Shown in pieces: positions 29,953 through 39,288 of a stretch of 64,000 nucleotides of DNA. The translations under genes were made by a program, and so were the position numbers. This DNA comes from Synechocystis sp. PCC 6714 (GTDB lineage: Bacteria > Cyanobacteriota > Cyanobacteriia > Cyanobacteriales > Microcystaceae). The notes beneath the pieces were generated by a model. It ran no database searches. It saw only the letters and a list, made by a program, of their open reading frames with translations, and had not been told where the DNA came from. The stretch spans positions 186,001-250,000 of the forward strand of contig NZ_CP007542.1 of the NCBI RefSeq assembly GCF_000478825.2, in the 5' to 3' direction. Position 1 is the first letter of the stretch; the number at the start of each line of letters is the position of its first letter.

Positions 29953-30637
29953 ACGGGGGAATTTATCAGGGGAAGGAAATCAGCAGGCATTGTTTGGCAC
30001 CCATTTTATCTGAATACTGGTTGGGGAAGACTGACAAACTGCTTAAGAGCTATGCTCTGGCAATATGGAGTACTTTGTCTGGTCTCCAGCCAAACCTGGG
30101 AACCGATAGGTTAACCTTTTCTTAGTCTTAACTTTAAGTAATCTTTAAATATTCTTTAAAAAGTCTTTAAATTTGTCATCACAAGGGAGGCTGCACTGTC
30201 GCTGTCCGATTAATACCAGCCATTCCCTTAACTTAACTTTGGGCCAATAACGCAGTACGTTTAGGTTTAATTGTTGACCCAATCTATCCCCCATCGGGGC
30301 ATCCACTATTCGGCATAATCTCCTTTCCGACAAGGGTCTCAGCTACTTACCCTGATATGTTTTTTGCCAATATGCTATTATCCCAGCTCCATTTGGGTAA
30401 GTTACATTTGTGACTTATCGTAGTGGTTATGGGGCTGTGATCCAGATCACATACATGGGTCAACTGGGACAATAAAATATATTCTAGCAAAGCAAAATTT
30501 GATGCAGGAAATTTGGCTCAACACCGGGAAAATAATCTAAATCCAGTCATTTTGATCTGATTTCCTTGTCCGTCTTCTGTCACTGATTTATTTCCTATTT
30601 AGACTGTTTTATTTTTATTTACGGCTGAAGGTTCATT
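29953..30637. other. Long gene-poor interval upstream of the pilin-like gene
   Basis: A 685-base interval between divergent genes. The left part is AT-rich with several TCTTTAAA-like repeats (30131-30170). A 62-codon minus-strand frame near 30145-30333 lacks a good start and I do not accept it as a gene. The right part holds a CRP-type site and promoter, listed separately. Confidence 0.6.
30436..30478 (+). promoter_or_regulatory. CRP (SyCRP1-type) binding site and class-II-spaced promoter
   Basis: TGTGATCCAGATCACA at 30436-30451 is a full match to TGTGA-N6-TCACA. A TAAAAT -10 box at 30473-30478 predicts a start near 30485, which puts the site centre at about -41.5, the classic activator position. 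This implies cAMP-SyCRP1 activation of the downstream pilin-like gene. Confidence 0.85.
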
Positions 30638-32479
30638 ATGAATACCCGTTTTTTCCTCAATTTGCTCACTGCTTCCAAACGTAACGCCGGTTTTGCTATG
30701 CCCATGGTGATTATGGGTGGTTTAGTGATTACGGTGGCAGCGGCGGCGATCGCCATGAAGGGGATGAATGATCAAAATCAGGTCACAGCTAAGGCTCAGT
30801 CCCAGCAAGCAGAAGCTCTAGCGGAAGCTGGTGCGGCCCAGTATATAGATTTTCTTAATACACATCCCAAGCTTTTAACTCCGGGTTTAGGTAATCCACA
30901 CTCAGGACTTTGGACTGAGGCCAACTGGCAAACAGCTTGGAATGGCTCCTATGCTAGCAGTAGTAGCAGTAGCAGTAGTAGTGCCGGAACACCGCCTCCC
31001 CAGTCGGGAACCACCTGTCAGACCACCACGTATAACAGTGCTGGGAATCCTACCAATCCTAATGCTGGGGGAACGTCATCTATTCCATCAAATCAAGTTT
31101 CTAATTGGATTACTCCTCAAACAGAGAGACCTATTAACAATGGCAATGGTAAAGTTAAGTTGGTGGGCTACTCCTACGACAGTATTAGGAATGTGGGAGC
31201 GATCTCCGTGCAGGGTATAGTTGACGATAATCAAGCCGCATCCCAAATTCAGTATGCTTTCAGAGTTCGACCTGAAATGCCAACCTTTAATAACACCCCT
31301 ATTGTGCCCCAAATAGGTAGTGGGGGCGGAGGTGCAGGACTTTGGGCAAGGAATTTTCAGGGCAGGGCTGACGAAGCTACAGTCTACGGCAATATACTAG
31401 ATAGCTCTGGGTGTGAAAATGGAACAACGCCAAGTGACGGAAATACAGACGAATTGCCTGCCGGAATCTTTACACTTGGAAATGGCAGTTCCTGGGAACC
31501 TCCACTTAGTGGCATACAGGGAACCTACACTAACCAGGATATTCCTTTTCCTCCTTTACCTAATTATCCCACATCTTCAGAATTCACAGCTTTAATAAGC
31601 AACAATCGTTTAAATTCAACAACTTGCAGCGCTTCTGGCCGTACTCAATTTCCTCAGACAAATGACTATGCAACTGACGGGACACAGTATAATGCAAGTT
31701 CACCGCCAACAACACCTAAAGTCTACAGATATAGAATCACCTCTGCTTGTAATAAGGAGAACATGACGTTTGGAGATACTGGTGGTGGAACTGTAATGAT
31801 GTATGTTGATGGGGATGCGAACATTGGAGGTAATACAACCATTGGAGGCACTTCAGCAACTAAGGTCATTTGGTTGATTAATGGAGACCTTACTCTAGGT
31901 GGTGGTGCATCGTTTGGTGGAGCAAATACAATTAAAAATTGGGCATTCTTTGTCTATGGTGATGATCTTCGTCAGCGAGGTAACGCAGACACTTATGGCT
32001 TCTTATTTGCTCCAAATGCAACTTTAGATGTGAATGGTACTGGTAAATTTGCCGGTGCTGTTTGGGTGGATACAATTACTCAAGGAAATGCTCAGTCAAA
32101 AATATTCCAGGCTCTAAATCAAAGTGAAATTAACGAGATCTTCACTACGGCTTACACTGCTTCTGGCAACAGTACAGATGCTACCTATGCAAGTTCTTCT
32201 GGTCCGCCAACACCTGCCAAAATTGAATTAATTGGTAATTACACGACTCAATCGACAGATACTACATCCGTCTCTATCCCCTCTGGTTTAGATTACTCCG
32301 CAGCCTACGCTTCCAGTTCTAGTTCTCAGACTTCCAGTGCAAGTTCTCAGGCTTCTAGTGCAAGTTCTCAGGCTTCTAGTTCTAGTAGTTCTACTCCTCT
32401 TCTTAGTTCAATTACTAATCGCCTTGCTTGTATTGCCGCTGGTGGTCGTTGGAATAACGGACAGGGAACTTGTCGCTAG
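30638..32479 (+). CDS. Type IV pilin/PilX-like exported protein with Ser-rich tracts
   Basis: A 613-residue protein. The N-terminus is prepilin-like: a basic leader, then GFAMPMVIMGGLVITVAAAA, then polar helix (EALAEAGAAQY), although the usual Glu5 is absent, as in some minor pilins. Two serine runs occur, near residues 106-114 and around 565-590 (SASSQASSASSQ type). The C-terminus ends with a Cys-bounded LACIAAGG...GQGTCR motif. It has a CRP site upstream and a terminator downstream, so it is probably monocistronic. I recall a SyCRP1-dependent gene of this type in PCC 6803. Confidence 0.75.
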   Translation: MNTRFFLNLLTASKRNAGFAMPMVIMGGLVITVAAAAIAMKGMNDQNQVTAKAQSQQAEALAEAGAAQYIDFLNTHPKLLTPGLGNPHSGLWTEANWQTAWNGSYASSSSSSSSSAGTPPPQSGTTCQTTTYNSAGNPTNPNAGGTSSIPSNQVSNWITPQTERPINNGNGKVKLVGYSYDSIRNVGAISVQGIVDDNQAASQIQYAFRVRPEMPTFNNTPIVPQIGSGGGGAGLWARNFQGRADEATVYGNILDSSGCENGTTPSDGNTDELPAGIFTLGNGSSWEPPLSGIQGTYTNQDIPFPPLPNYPTSSEFTALISNNRLNSTTCSASGRTQFPQTNDYATDGTQYNASSPPTTPKVYRYRITSACNKENMTFGDTGGGTVMMYVDGDANIGGNTTIGGTSATKVIWLINGDLTLGGGASFGGANTIKNWAFFVYGDDLRQRGNADTYGFLFAPNATLDVNGTGKFAGAVWVDTITQGNAQSKIFQALNQSEINEIFTTAYTASGNSTDATYASSSGPPTPAKIELIGNYTTQSTDTTSVSIPSGLDYSAAYASSSSSQTSSASSQASSASSQASSSSSSTPLLSSITNRLACIAAGGRWNNGQGTCR

Positions 32480-32536
32480 AATTTAGCAATGATTTTCTCG
32501 AATAAAACCATATAGCAACAGTATAAAAATATTTTT

Positions 32537-32563
32537 GGCACATCCGCGCGGTGTGCCTTTTTT
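32537..32563 (+). terminator. Rho-independent terminator of the pilin-like gene
   Basis: GGCACA at 32537-32542 pairs with TGTGCC at 32552-32557 around a GC-rich inner stem, followed by TTTTTT at 32558-32563. It ends next to the stop of the convergent glycosyltransferase gene. Confidence 0.85.
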
Positions 32564-32564
32564 A

Positions 32565-34064
32565 TTATTTATAAAATCCTTTTCTTTCACAATTAACACA
32601 CCGTAAATCCCACAAAGGAAAAATCATGCGTTGGCGGAACTGTTCATCATTTAAAGGTTGGTAATAGGTTAATGGACCGTAAAAACGATAAGAGACCAAA
32701 ATCGCCGCTGATAATACAGCTAGAATTAGAATTTTATATCTAGTAGTTAATAGCAAATTTCCTATTTGCCTTGCTTCTTCTACCAAAATAGCAAACAAGC
32801 AAAAACTAAATAGCAGTGCCGGGAAGTAGTGATATAAATACATAACCCTTCCCAATTGGCTAATGATAACCATATAACTCCAGTAAAGAAGCAAAAAAGT
32901 AGCAACTAGGAATCTATTTTTAAGCGGCTCCCGTAAAGGAAAAAAGATATAAACAAAAATTAATGCCGTTGTTCCCAACACTCCACTGAGTCCCAAAAAC
33001 CAGATCACTGGATTAGCTTGTAGGTATAGGTATTTGTAGAAAATACCATCAGCGGTTTCCCAGCGATAATTAATTGCTCTAGCTCCCAGCGGCCAAAACA
33101 AACTTGGACTACCATTTTCATCCGGCTTACTTAAATCTAATTTAGGCACCCCTTTTTGATAATTTTTTACATGATTAAAATGCTCCTGAATTCTGAGGGG
33201 AAATGACCAAATTTCACTTTGTCTATTACCATCAATCAATTCCGCGTACTCTGTAGAAATATTAAAATAACCGCCATTATCTAAACTTGGATTAACATTT
33301 TTAGTAATGGAAAAATGAATCTGCCAAACCATGATAAACGTCAGGATAAAACCAATTAAAAACAGTCCCAATGATAAAGTTATTTTAGGCCAATCAGGAA
33401 ATAACTTGGAAAATAAAAGTGGAATTAATAATAAAATAATTAGACCAGTTACCTTTGTGGTCGCCACCAAACCAACACTAATTCCTAAGCCAATTGAAGC
33501 AATAGCTAAGCGCTCACTATGTTTTTTGTTTTTTAAAGCCAGCAGAAAAAAGAGGATTGAAAGGCCAATAAATAACATCAATGGAGCATCTAGCATTGCC
33601 GCCCGAAAATGGACAATCATTGCATTGTCAAATAAAATTAGAAAGCTCAGCAAAAAAGCAATGATATTATTACCCACCAAGTTCAGGGCAATATAAAAGA
33701 ATATTATCGGCAATAACCAAGCACAAATTGTTGGTACCAAACGATAACCAGCAAAGGAAAAATCAGCGGGAAAATCCTTCGCATAATAAACATCATTAAA
33801 TTGATTAAATAAATTATTAGGATGAACCAATGATTCTCCTAATGCAATCAACATTGGCCCCAGTGGAGGATGCTCATACATAAAAAAAGTATGATTTAGA
33901 TATTTCTGAGCCGCAGGAATATGATAATTTTCGTCCCAAAAAACTGCCTGAGGATTATTATACTTATGAAAGTAAGTATAATAAGAAATAATCAATATAG
34001 TAATAGCAAGTAAAATATTTTGAACCCTTCGTCCACCTAATTTTTCATAAATTTGTACTTTCAT
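32565..34064 (-). CDS. PMT-type (GT39/GT83-like) lipid-linked glycosyltransferase
   Basis: A 499-residue membrane protein with about ten to twelve hydrophobic segments. The catalytic loop of the GT-C fold is visible near residues 38-66: FWDENYHIPAAQKYLN, then EHPPLGPM. It should transfer a sugar from a polyprenyl-phosphate donor to protein or lipid on the periplasmic side. It is convergent with the exported pilin-like protein, which raises the possibility that the latter is a substrate; that is inference only. Confidence 0.8.
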   Translation of the reverse strand: MKVQIYEKLGGRRVQNILLAITILIISYYTYFHKYNNPQAVFWDENYHIPAAQKYLNHTFFMYEHPPLGPMLIALGESLVHPNNLFNQFNDVYYAKDFPADFSFAGYRLVPTICAWLLPIIFFYIALNLVGNNIIAFLLSFLILFDNAMIVHFRAAMLDAPLMLFIGLSILFFLLALKNKKHSERLAIASIGLGISVGLVATTKVTGLIILLLIPLLFSKLFPDWPKITLSLGLFLIGFILTFIMVWQIHFSITKNVNPSLDNGGYFNISTEYAELIDGNRQSEIWSFPLRIQEHFNHVKNYQKGVPKLDLSKPDENGSPSLFWPLGARAINYRWETADGIFYKYLYLQANPVIWFLGLSGVLGTTALIFVYIFFPLREPLKNRFLVATFLLLYWSYMVIISQLGRVMYLYHYFPALLFSFCLFAILVEEARQIGNLLLTTRYKILILAVLSAAILVSYRFYGPLTYYQPLNDEQFRQRMIFPLWDLRCVNCERKGFYK

Positions 34065-34330
34065 AATTTAGTAACCTATAAAGATTCTTAATTAGATTTA
34101 TGGCCATTATCTCAGAACTATATCCAAGCAATTTGCCTTTTTTCTTGCCCATCTTTTCTGAACTATTTCAGTTCTACCATTTATGACTATTACTATTTTT
34201 TGCGACCTGAATTGAGATAATATATGGTAATTTAGATTTGATTAGGGTAATCAAATTGACAATGGCGATTAAATTTAAGTTTGGTTGTTTAGAATAGTCA
34301 TAGAGTGATTAAGTAATGAGGAGGTAATTC

Positions 34331-34477
34331 ATGATTCAATCCATTGAAGCAATCATTGATTCGGAAGGCAATGTCTACTTACTAGAGCCAGTTAAACTTG
34401 CTAACTCAAAAAAGGCGATCGTCACTATTCTTGAAGAGAATGTAATGGACTCTATTCTGGAAACAGCGCTGAGCTGA
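34331..34477 (+). CDS. Orphan antitoxin-like short protein
   Basis: A 48-residue frame starting MIQSIEAIIDSEGNVYLLEP with GAGGAGG about 8 bases upstream. The sequence resembles short cyanobacterial AbrB-like or AF2212-type antitoxins (a beta strand, EGNVYLLEPV, then KKAIVTILEE) that normally precede a PIN toxin. No intact toxin follows. The partner appears lost in this decayed patch. Confidence 0.5.
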   Translation: MIQSIEAIIDSEGNVYLLEPVKLANSKKAIVTILEENVMDSILETALS

Positions 34478-34811
34478 GGAGGAGCAAACAAGAATTAGGT
34501 CAGCAGAACAAGAAGCTCGCCAAACTCCAATGGGAACTCGATACCGCATTGTACTCCACTAAATATCAACTCGAACCCAACGATTTCCACCACCAACAAT
34601 TAAGGGATATCCTTGCCTCGCCCCAATAATACTAAAATACTCCTTAATATTCTTAATATGCCCCAGCGTTTTACCTTTGGACGTACCTCTGATTCTAGGT
34701 AGAAATTCCAAAACGCTAATTTTACCAATTGTTTACCGTATCTCCAAACTTCTTAAACACGCTTTAACACTGTACTTTCTGGCGAAGGACAATCAATAAA
34801 GAGTAATTATG
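34478..34811. other. Decayed accessory sequence
   Basis: A 334-base stretch with no intact gene. A frame read from 34480 encodes a charged helical tail (KLAKLQWELDTAL and onward, stop near 34629) that could be the end of a lost partner gene, but I cannot name it. It is bordered by an orphan antitoxin-like ORF and a TnpB remnant. Confidence 0.4.
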
Positions 34812-35046
34812 TCACTGTAGTTCAAATAATGATTCGATTGAACAAATTATTTGTCTGTCTTGCTTGGGAGGAACATTGAACAGAATAGATAAACATTCAC
34901 TCCAACCAACATCTGGGATTGATTTACTGGCCCTACTTTTAGCCAAACTTTTTACATTCAAATCCTCAAAACCAATCAAATTATACTTATTGACCAATTT
35001 AATTACAGTTTTATGGTGGGAGTTTTTGCAACTCTTCTCGGCGACT
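34812..35046 (-). pseudogene. IS200/IS605-family TnpB remnant
   Basis: Read on the minus strand, the segment gives KNSHHKTVIKLVNKYNLIGF, then EDLNVK and SLAKSRASKSIPDVGW. This is the conserved middle of TnpB (HHK, EDLN and the downstream SI-DAGW region). The frame degenerates after about 60 more residues and lacks the zinc-finger and final catalytic parts, and no TnpA is nearby. Non-functional. Confidence 0.75.
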
Positions 35047-35193
35047 ATAGACTAAACCAAAACTACTTCTAAGATTGATAGCATCTGAGACACTGAGATT
35101 TTGAACAATGCCAATTAAGTCGCCATCCACCAAAATACCCAAGACATTCGGTAGTCCTTGAGAACTTTTTATCTCTTGTAATTTTAGTTCCAT
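35011..35193 (-). CDS. Short ORF coupled to the beta-propeller gene, possibly truncated
   Basis: A 60-residue frame starting MELKLQEIKSSQGLPNVLG. Its ATG overlaps the stop of the upstream beta-propeller gene by ten bases (ATGGAACTAA), a classic translational-coupling arrangement. Its last residues run into the TnpB remnant, so the original gene may have been longer. I do not recognise the family. Confidence 0.4.
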   Translation of the reverse strand: MELKLQEIKSSQGLPNVLGILVDGDLIGIVQNLSVSDAINLRSSFGLVYSRREELQKLPP

Positions 35194-36608
35194 TTCAACT
35201 GATAAATGGAATTGGTATCGCGATCTGAAATATATAGTTCGCGAGATTTATTGGGATTAAATGCCAGCCCTGAAATACTTTTAAGCTTTGACTGATATTT
35301 CCATTGCAATTTTGCAGTTTTCAAATCGAAAGCAGCAATCCACCCAGAGTTGTAGTCGGCAACGAAAAGAGATTTGCCATCGCTAGCAAGTCCCGAAGGC
35401 TTGTCCAGCCAACTTTCTGAAATAAAAGTTTCTTGCGGGACATCGTAAACGTAAGAATATTCTGCAAGAACTTCCATAGGGGCAATCCAAGCTTGGCCAA
35501 GTTCCGCTATCTTAGCAAGGTCTCCATGGGTTTTTATCCAGTTACTAATAGCCCCTGGTTCATCTCCATCCATTGAGACACCTTTAACATCTTCCCAGCT
35601 AATTACTCCGGTGCCAACTTGTCCTTTATCGTATTGATCTGACCAGCTTTTGACAACGATTTGGATATTTCCTGCTGTAGTGGCTATTCTCTGAACTTTA
35701 CCCATACCAGTATTGGAAAAGTAGAGCCAGCCATCTAGCACCAACATTCCGCTAGGTATATCTTTGTCACGCTTGAAATCAATTTCTGGGTAACGCCAAA
35801 CAATGCCATCCCCATGAAAACCATTACCCTCCTGGTGATCCCGGTTAAAGTCGTAGCGCATTAGATGTCCATTACCCAAGCACTGCCCATTGCTATCTCG
35901 ACTACCACAGCCATCTAGCAGGAAATAGGCATTATCCTTGTCATGGGCAATTCCCATGGCTAGCGGACTTTCGTGCAACATATCTAAGTGGCTCCCTTCA
36001 CGTGGCCAGTGACATTGCTGAACGCTAGAATTCCAATAAGTTAGGGGACATCCTTGGGACAGGGTCAAATCGCGGTCTGGATCGTGTCCGTTCCCGGGTT
36101 GAGGCCAATCTTCTAGATATTTCTTACTTTGTCCGGCTAAAGCATAGGTGGTTGCCGAGAACAAAGTAGGCCCCATGAAATGGTTGTTAACAAAATTTTT
36201 ATTTCGCTCAGGATTTTTGATGAAATTCATCCCCCGTAATTCGTTGATCGAGTCATTTGAGACTGCGAACGTGTCATCATAACCAAATGCAATACCAGTT
36301 GGTTTGGCTAGAAAATGCTCGGCGTAGGCATCAGTTTTAACCGATACTTCTAGGTTAGACTCTCCAACATTTGTTAAAGTTGCGATTGAGTCATTGCCAT
36401 GATTGACCACCCACAGTTGGTTGGATTGATTAGGTCTAAATGCCATTCCTGCAGGCTCAGATAATTTGTCTTCTAGAGGAATCTTTGAAAGCGTCATCTT
36501 CGGCTGTGCAGACAATTGCTGTAGTCCGCTCACCATTCCCAAAAGTAGGAATAGTGACACTATAAGAATTTGGACAAAACGAAGTTGCTTCATGAATATC
36601 TTGTGCAT
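35184..36608 (-). CDS. Exported beta-propeller (NHL-like) protein
   Basis: A 474-residue protein with an N-terminal signal peptide or anchor (about 6-33, ending QQLSAQ). The body has repeated blade-like segments such as EPAGMAFRPNQSNQLWVVNH, KPTGIAFGYDDTFAVSN, KPSGLASDGKSLFVADY and SGLAFNPNKSRELYISDRD, consistent with a six-bladed NHL/SMP-30-like propeller. Ligand and function unknown. It sits between two transposase remnants. The second Met (36593) is an alternative start. Confidence 0.75.
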   Translation of the reverse strand: MHKIFMKQLRFVQILIVSLFLLLGMVSGLQQLSAQPKMTLSKIPLEDKLSEPAGMAFRPNQSNQLWVVNHGNDSIATLTNVGESNLEVSVKTDAYAEHFLAKPTGIAFGYDDTFAVSNDSINELRGMNFIKNPERNKNFVNNHFMGPTLFSATTYALAGQSKKYLEDWPQPGNGHDPDRDLTLSQGCPLTYWNSSVQQCHWPREGSHLDMLHESPLAMGIAHDKDNAYFLLDGCGSRDSNGQCLGNGHLMRYDFNRDHQEGNGFHGDGIVWRYPEIDFKRDKDIPSGMLVLDGWLYFSNTGMGKVQRIATTAGNIQIVVKSWSDQYDKGQVGTGVISWEDVKGVSMDGDEPGAISNWIKTHGDLAKIAELGQAWIAPMEVLAEYSYVYDVPQETFISESWLDKPSGLASDGKSLFVADYNSGWIAAFDLKTAKLQWKYQSKLKSISGLAFNPNKSRELYISDRDTNSIYQLKWN

Positions 36609-36696
36609 AAGAATATATGTAACTACTCAGGTCAAACAGAACTAAACAAAAAAAGATCTACCAGAGAGTGCTCTAGATTTTGTGTAAAGAGAAAAA

Positions 36697-37390
36697 TTAA
36701 AGTGAAAAGCGTTCAGGAAAAGGAATAGCAAAATGGGAAGCGGCGGCTCGCCAATCCCGGATGGGACGTTGCCATTTCTTAGGGATACACTTCATTGCTA
36801 AATACAATAGCTTAAAAACGTAATCTTCATCCGGAAAAACAGCTTTTGTTTTAATAATTTTGCAAAAAGAGTGATTTAAGGACTCAATCGCATTGGTAGT
36901 GTAGATAACGCGACGAATCTCCATGGGATAGCCAAAAATCGGGATGAAATGCTCCCAATGAGGTAACCATATTTGGCTAATGGTGGGGTAAAGCTCATCC
37001 GATTTCTGAGAAAAAGCATCCAGAGCGGTTGCGGCTTCCTCCATAGTGGCAGCCTGATAAATCGGCTTTAAATCCGCTGCCACAGCCTTTTTATTCTGAT
37101 TTATTCTGACCGAGCACATGATCAAAGTAATTACACACTAAATGGACAATGGATAGTTGGACTCGGGTCTTAGGACAAATTACCCTAATTGCCTGGAGAA
37201 AGCCGGTCAAGCTATCGCAACAGGGAATAAGGATATCCTTAAGTTTTTAATTCTTCATTTTTGTTAGGATACGCAGCCTGAATTTAGCACCCTCGGCTTC
37301 CCCAATCCAAAAACCCGGTAATTGTTTGTCTCTCTCCTGGTTAACGTTTAATAGAATAACTGTGGGATAGATCTGATGGAAATTCATTTT
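36697..37390 (-). pseudogene. IS256-family (mutator-type) transposase remnant
   Basis: The intact part, 36697-37125, encodes the C-terminal portion (KKAVAADLKPIYQAAT, then RRVIYTTNAIESLNHSF), with the IYTTNAIE signature. Upstream, in the preceding frame, GFWIGEAEGAKFRLRILTKM and KDILIPCCDSLTGFLQAI continue the same protein. They are interrupted by a TAA at 37247-37249 and a frameshift near 37100. The N-terminal third is missing. Inactive. Confidence 0.85.
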
Positions 37391-37512
37391 CACAGCAGAG
37401 TTAGTAAGCGGCTAACCAACAGGAAATCTTTGGGGTGTCCCAACGAATCTCACTGCATACCTTTTAAGATTGCTGGGAGAGGACGTTAATCAGATTGGCA
37501 TTGATAAGCTTT

Positions 37513-38097
37513 ATGAATTCATCAAATCCTATTTCCCTTACGTCCCGTTTTGGTGATGCCCTCGTCCTGGCTAACCAATTGCATGCCCATCAATTTCGTA
37601 AAGGCTCCCCAGTTCCCTACATCAGCCATTTACTAGGGGTAACGGCCTTGGTGCTAGAGATGGGAGGTAATGAAGACGAGGCGATCGCCGCTCTGCTCCA
37701 TGATGCAGTGGAGGATCAAGGCGGGATGGAGACTTTGGCCATAATTGAGAGTAAGTTTGGTCAGACAGTGGCCGCCCTGGTTATGGCCTGTTCCGATAGC
37801 ACTACGATGCCCAAACCCCCTTGGGAACAGCGCAAACAAAAACATCTCCAAAAAATGCGTCAGGTCTGTCTCTCGGTGCTGAAAATTTCCCTAGCGGATA
37901 CTCTCCATAATGCCCGCACCATTGAGATAGATTTGCGTCGCCATGGGGAGGAAATTTGGCAAAAATTCAATCGGGGTAAATCTGGCATTGTCTGGTATTA
38001 CCAATCTCTCTGGGACATTTACCAAGACCGTAATCCCAATGCCTGGTCTAATGAATTGATTGAGATCATCGACGATTGGCGTTATGGCAAGCTTTGA
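37513..38097 (+). CDS. HD-domain phosphohydrolase, RelA/SpoT-hydrolase-like
   Basis: A 194-residue single-domain protein. The HD motif is in AIAALLHDAVEDQGG, with the first metal-ligand histidine region in HQFRKGSPVPYISHLLGV and a later Asp in KISLADTLHNAR. This matches the stand-alone (p)ppGpp-hydrolase-like (Mesh1/SAH-type) HD family. ATG 37513 is preferred to the in-frame TTG at 37495. The IS256 remnant ends about 120 bases upstream. Confidence 0.85.
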   Translation: MNSSNPISLTSRFGDALVLANQLHAHQFRKGSPVPYISHLLGVTALVLEMGGNEDEAIAALLHDAVEDQGGMETLAIIESKFGQTVAALVMACSDSTTMPKPPWEQRKQKHLQKMRQVCLSVLKISLADTLHNARTIEIDLRRHGEEIWQKFNRGKSGIVWYYQSLWDIYQDRNPNAWSNELIEIIDDWRYGKL

Positions 38098-38229
38098 AAA
38101 TCTTGGGCGAACAGCCATAGTCCACGTACTCTTGCGTTTTGCTTTGCACCATTGGGCCAAGCTTAAGTCCATAGTTGATTAATACTAATTATCCCGATTG
38201 TTTCCGATCAAGATGGCGATCGCCAAAAT

Positions 38230-39018
38230 TTAAGCTCCCATGCCGGAATATTGTTTTAAACCCTGACGCCAAAGCCAACGGTTGAGCAGGGCAAATATAC
38301 CAGTCCAAACACCGATAATTAATAAACTCTTGAAAAAAGGTAAAGGTAAACCCACCAAAGCGGCGGCGGGAAAATAAACCCCGTAGGGAAAAGGGGTTAG
38401 TAAAACAATTTGCCTTACTGTTTCGGGAAAGGTCTCTAGGGGAGCAATAACACCGGAGAGAAAAATATAGAACAAAAACCAAAGATCCTGGAGAGCGCTG
38501 GCCCGTTCCGTCCAAAAGGCACAGAGGGCGAAGGTGTACTGGATTAAAAAATAGAGGGTAAAGGAACAGACAATGCCAATTAGCCCTTGGAGAAAATGCC
38601 AGGGCTCTGGTAGCCAAAAGGCTTCAGGATAGAGGGAGAAAAAGAGAATGGTCAAAATAGCCACAATAGGCAGGCGGGTCATTTTTTCGGCCCAGTGGCG
38701 GGCAATGTGATGCCACACCGGATCTAGGGGTTGCAGTAAACGGAAGGATAAAACCCCTTCCAACACTTCCTTTTCAAATTCCCAAATTACCCAGATGGTG
38801 GTCAACTGACGTACTACGAACACAGCAAAAAAGTACCTGGCTACCTGGATAGCGTCAAGGGTAAAGTCTCCACTCTCCGCCGCTTTCACCCAGACCCCCA
38901 TCAATATTAGAGGCAAGGAACCGGACAAAATCCAAAAGAAAATTTCTGCCCGGTACTCCACCATTTGAGCAAAGTAAACGCTCAACAGTACCCGCAGTTT
39001 GTGGGGAAAATGACCCAT
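38230..39018 (-). CDS. ABC-2 type permease (DUF990-like)
   Basis: A 262-residue integral membrane protein with six predicted helices and the EFEKEVLEGVLSFRLLQPLD loop typical of the ABC-2/DUF990 export permeases. No ATPase gene is adjacent, so its partner must be encoded elsewhere. It lies downstream of a small ORF and the DUF2330 gene on the same strand. Confidence 0.82.
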   Translation of the reverse strand: MGHFPHKLRVLLSVYFAQMVEYRAEIFFWILSGSLPLILMGVWVKAAESGDFTLDAIQVARYFFAVFVVRQLTTIWVIWEFEKEVLEGVLSFRLLQPLDPVWHHIARHWAEKMTRLPIVAILTILFFSLYPEAFWLPEPWHFLQGLIGIVCSFTLYFLIQYTFALCAFWTERASALQDLWFLFYIFLSGVIAPLETFPETVRQIVLLTPFPYGVYFPAAALVGLPLPFFKSLLIIGVWTGIFALLNRWLWRQGLKQYSGMGA

Positions 39019-39081
39019 AAAGTTTTAGTCAAATACAACTCGTCCATCATTCCCAGCAAAGGTTTGAGGCGAGTTTTCACT

Positions 39082-39258
39082 TTAACCTGCTTCTTCTTCG
39101 ACGGGAAAGGGTAACACCGGCAGGCGATCGCCTCGGAACACCTCTTCGGAAAGTTTACCCAGGGCCTCACTGCGTTGACCAAGGCAACGGGCCAAACCTA
39201 GAGCTGAAAGAACGGGCAAGATGGTGGCACTTAAAATGACACTGGTCAAGGAATCCAT
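39082..39258 (-). CDS. Small cyanobacterial protein with one membrane segment
   Basis: A 58-residue product beginning MDSLTSVILSATILPVLSAL. A single hydrophobic helix (about 5-28) is followed by a polar tail with an EEVFRGDRLPVL motif that I recall in short hypothetical proteins of many cyanobacteria. It lies 30 bases after the DUF2330 gene. No function known. Confidence 0.65.
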   Translation of the reverse strand: MDSLTSVILSATILPVLSALGLARCLGQRSEALGKLSEEVFRGDRLPVLPFPVEEEAG

Positions 39259-39288
39259 GGTGATCAAGATGTAGAAATTATTTCAACT

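Noticed and set aside
30145-30333. 62-codon minus-strand ORF in the long interval before the pilin-like gene
   Set aside because: It begins only at TTG, has no convincing ribosome-binding site in frame, no recognisable motif and unusual composition. Treated as chance.
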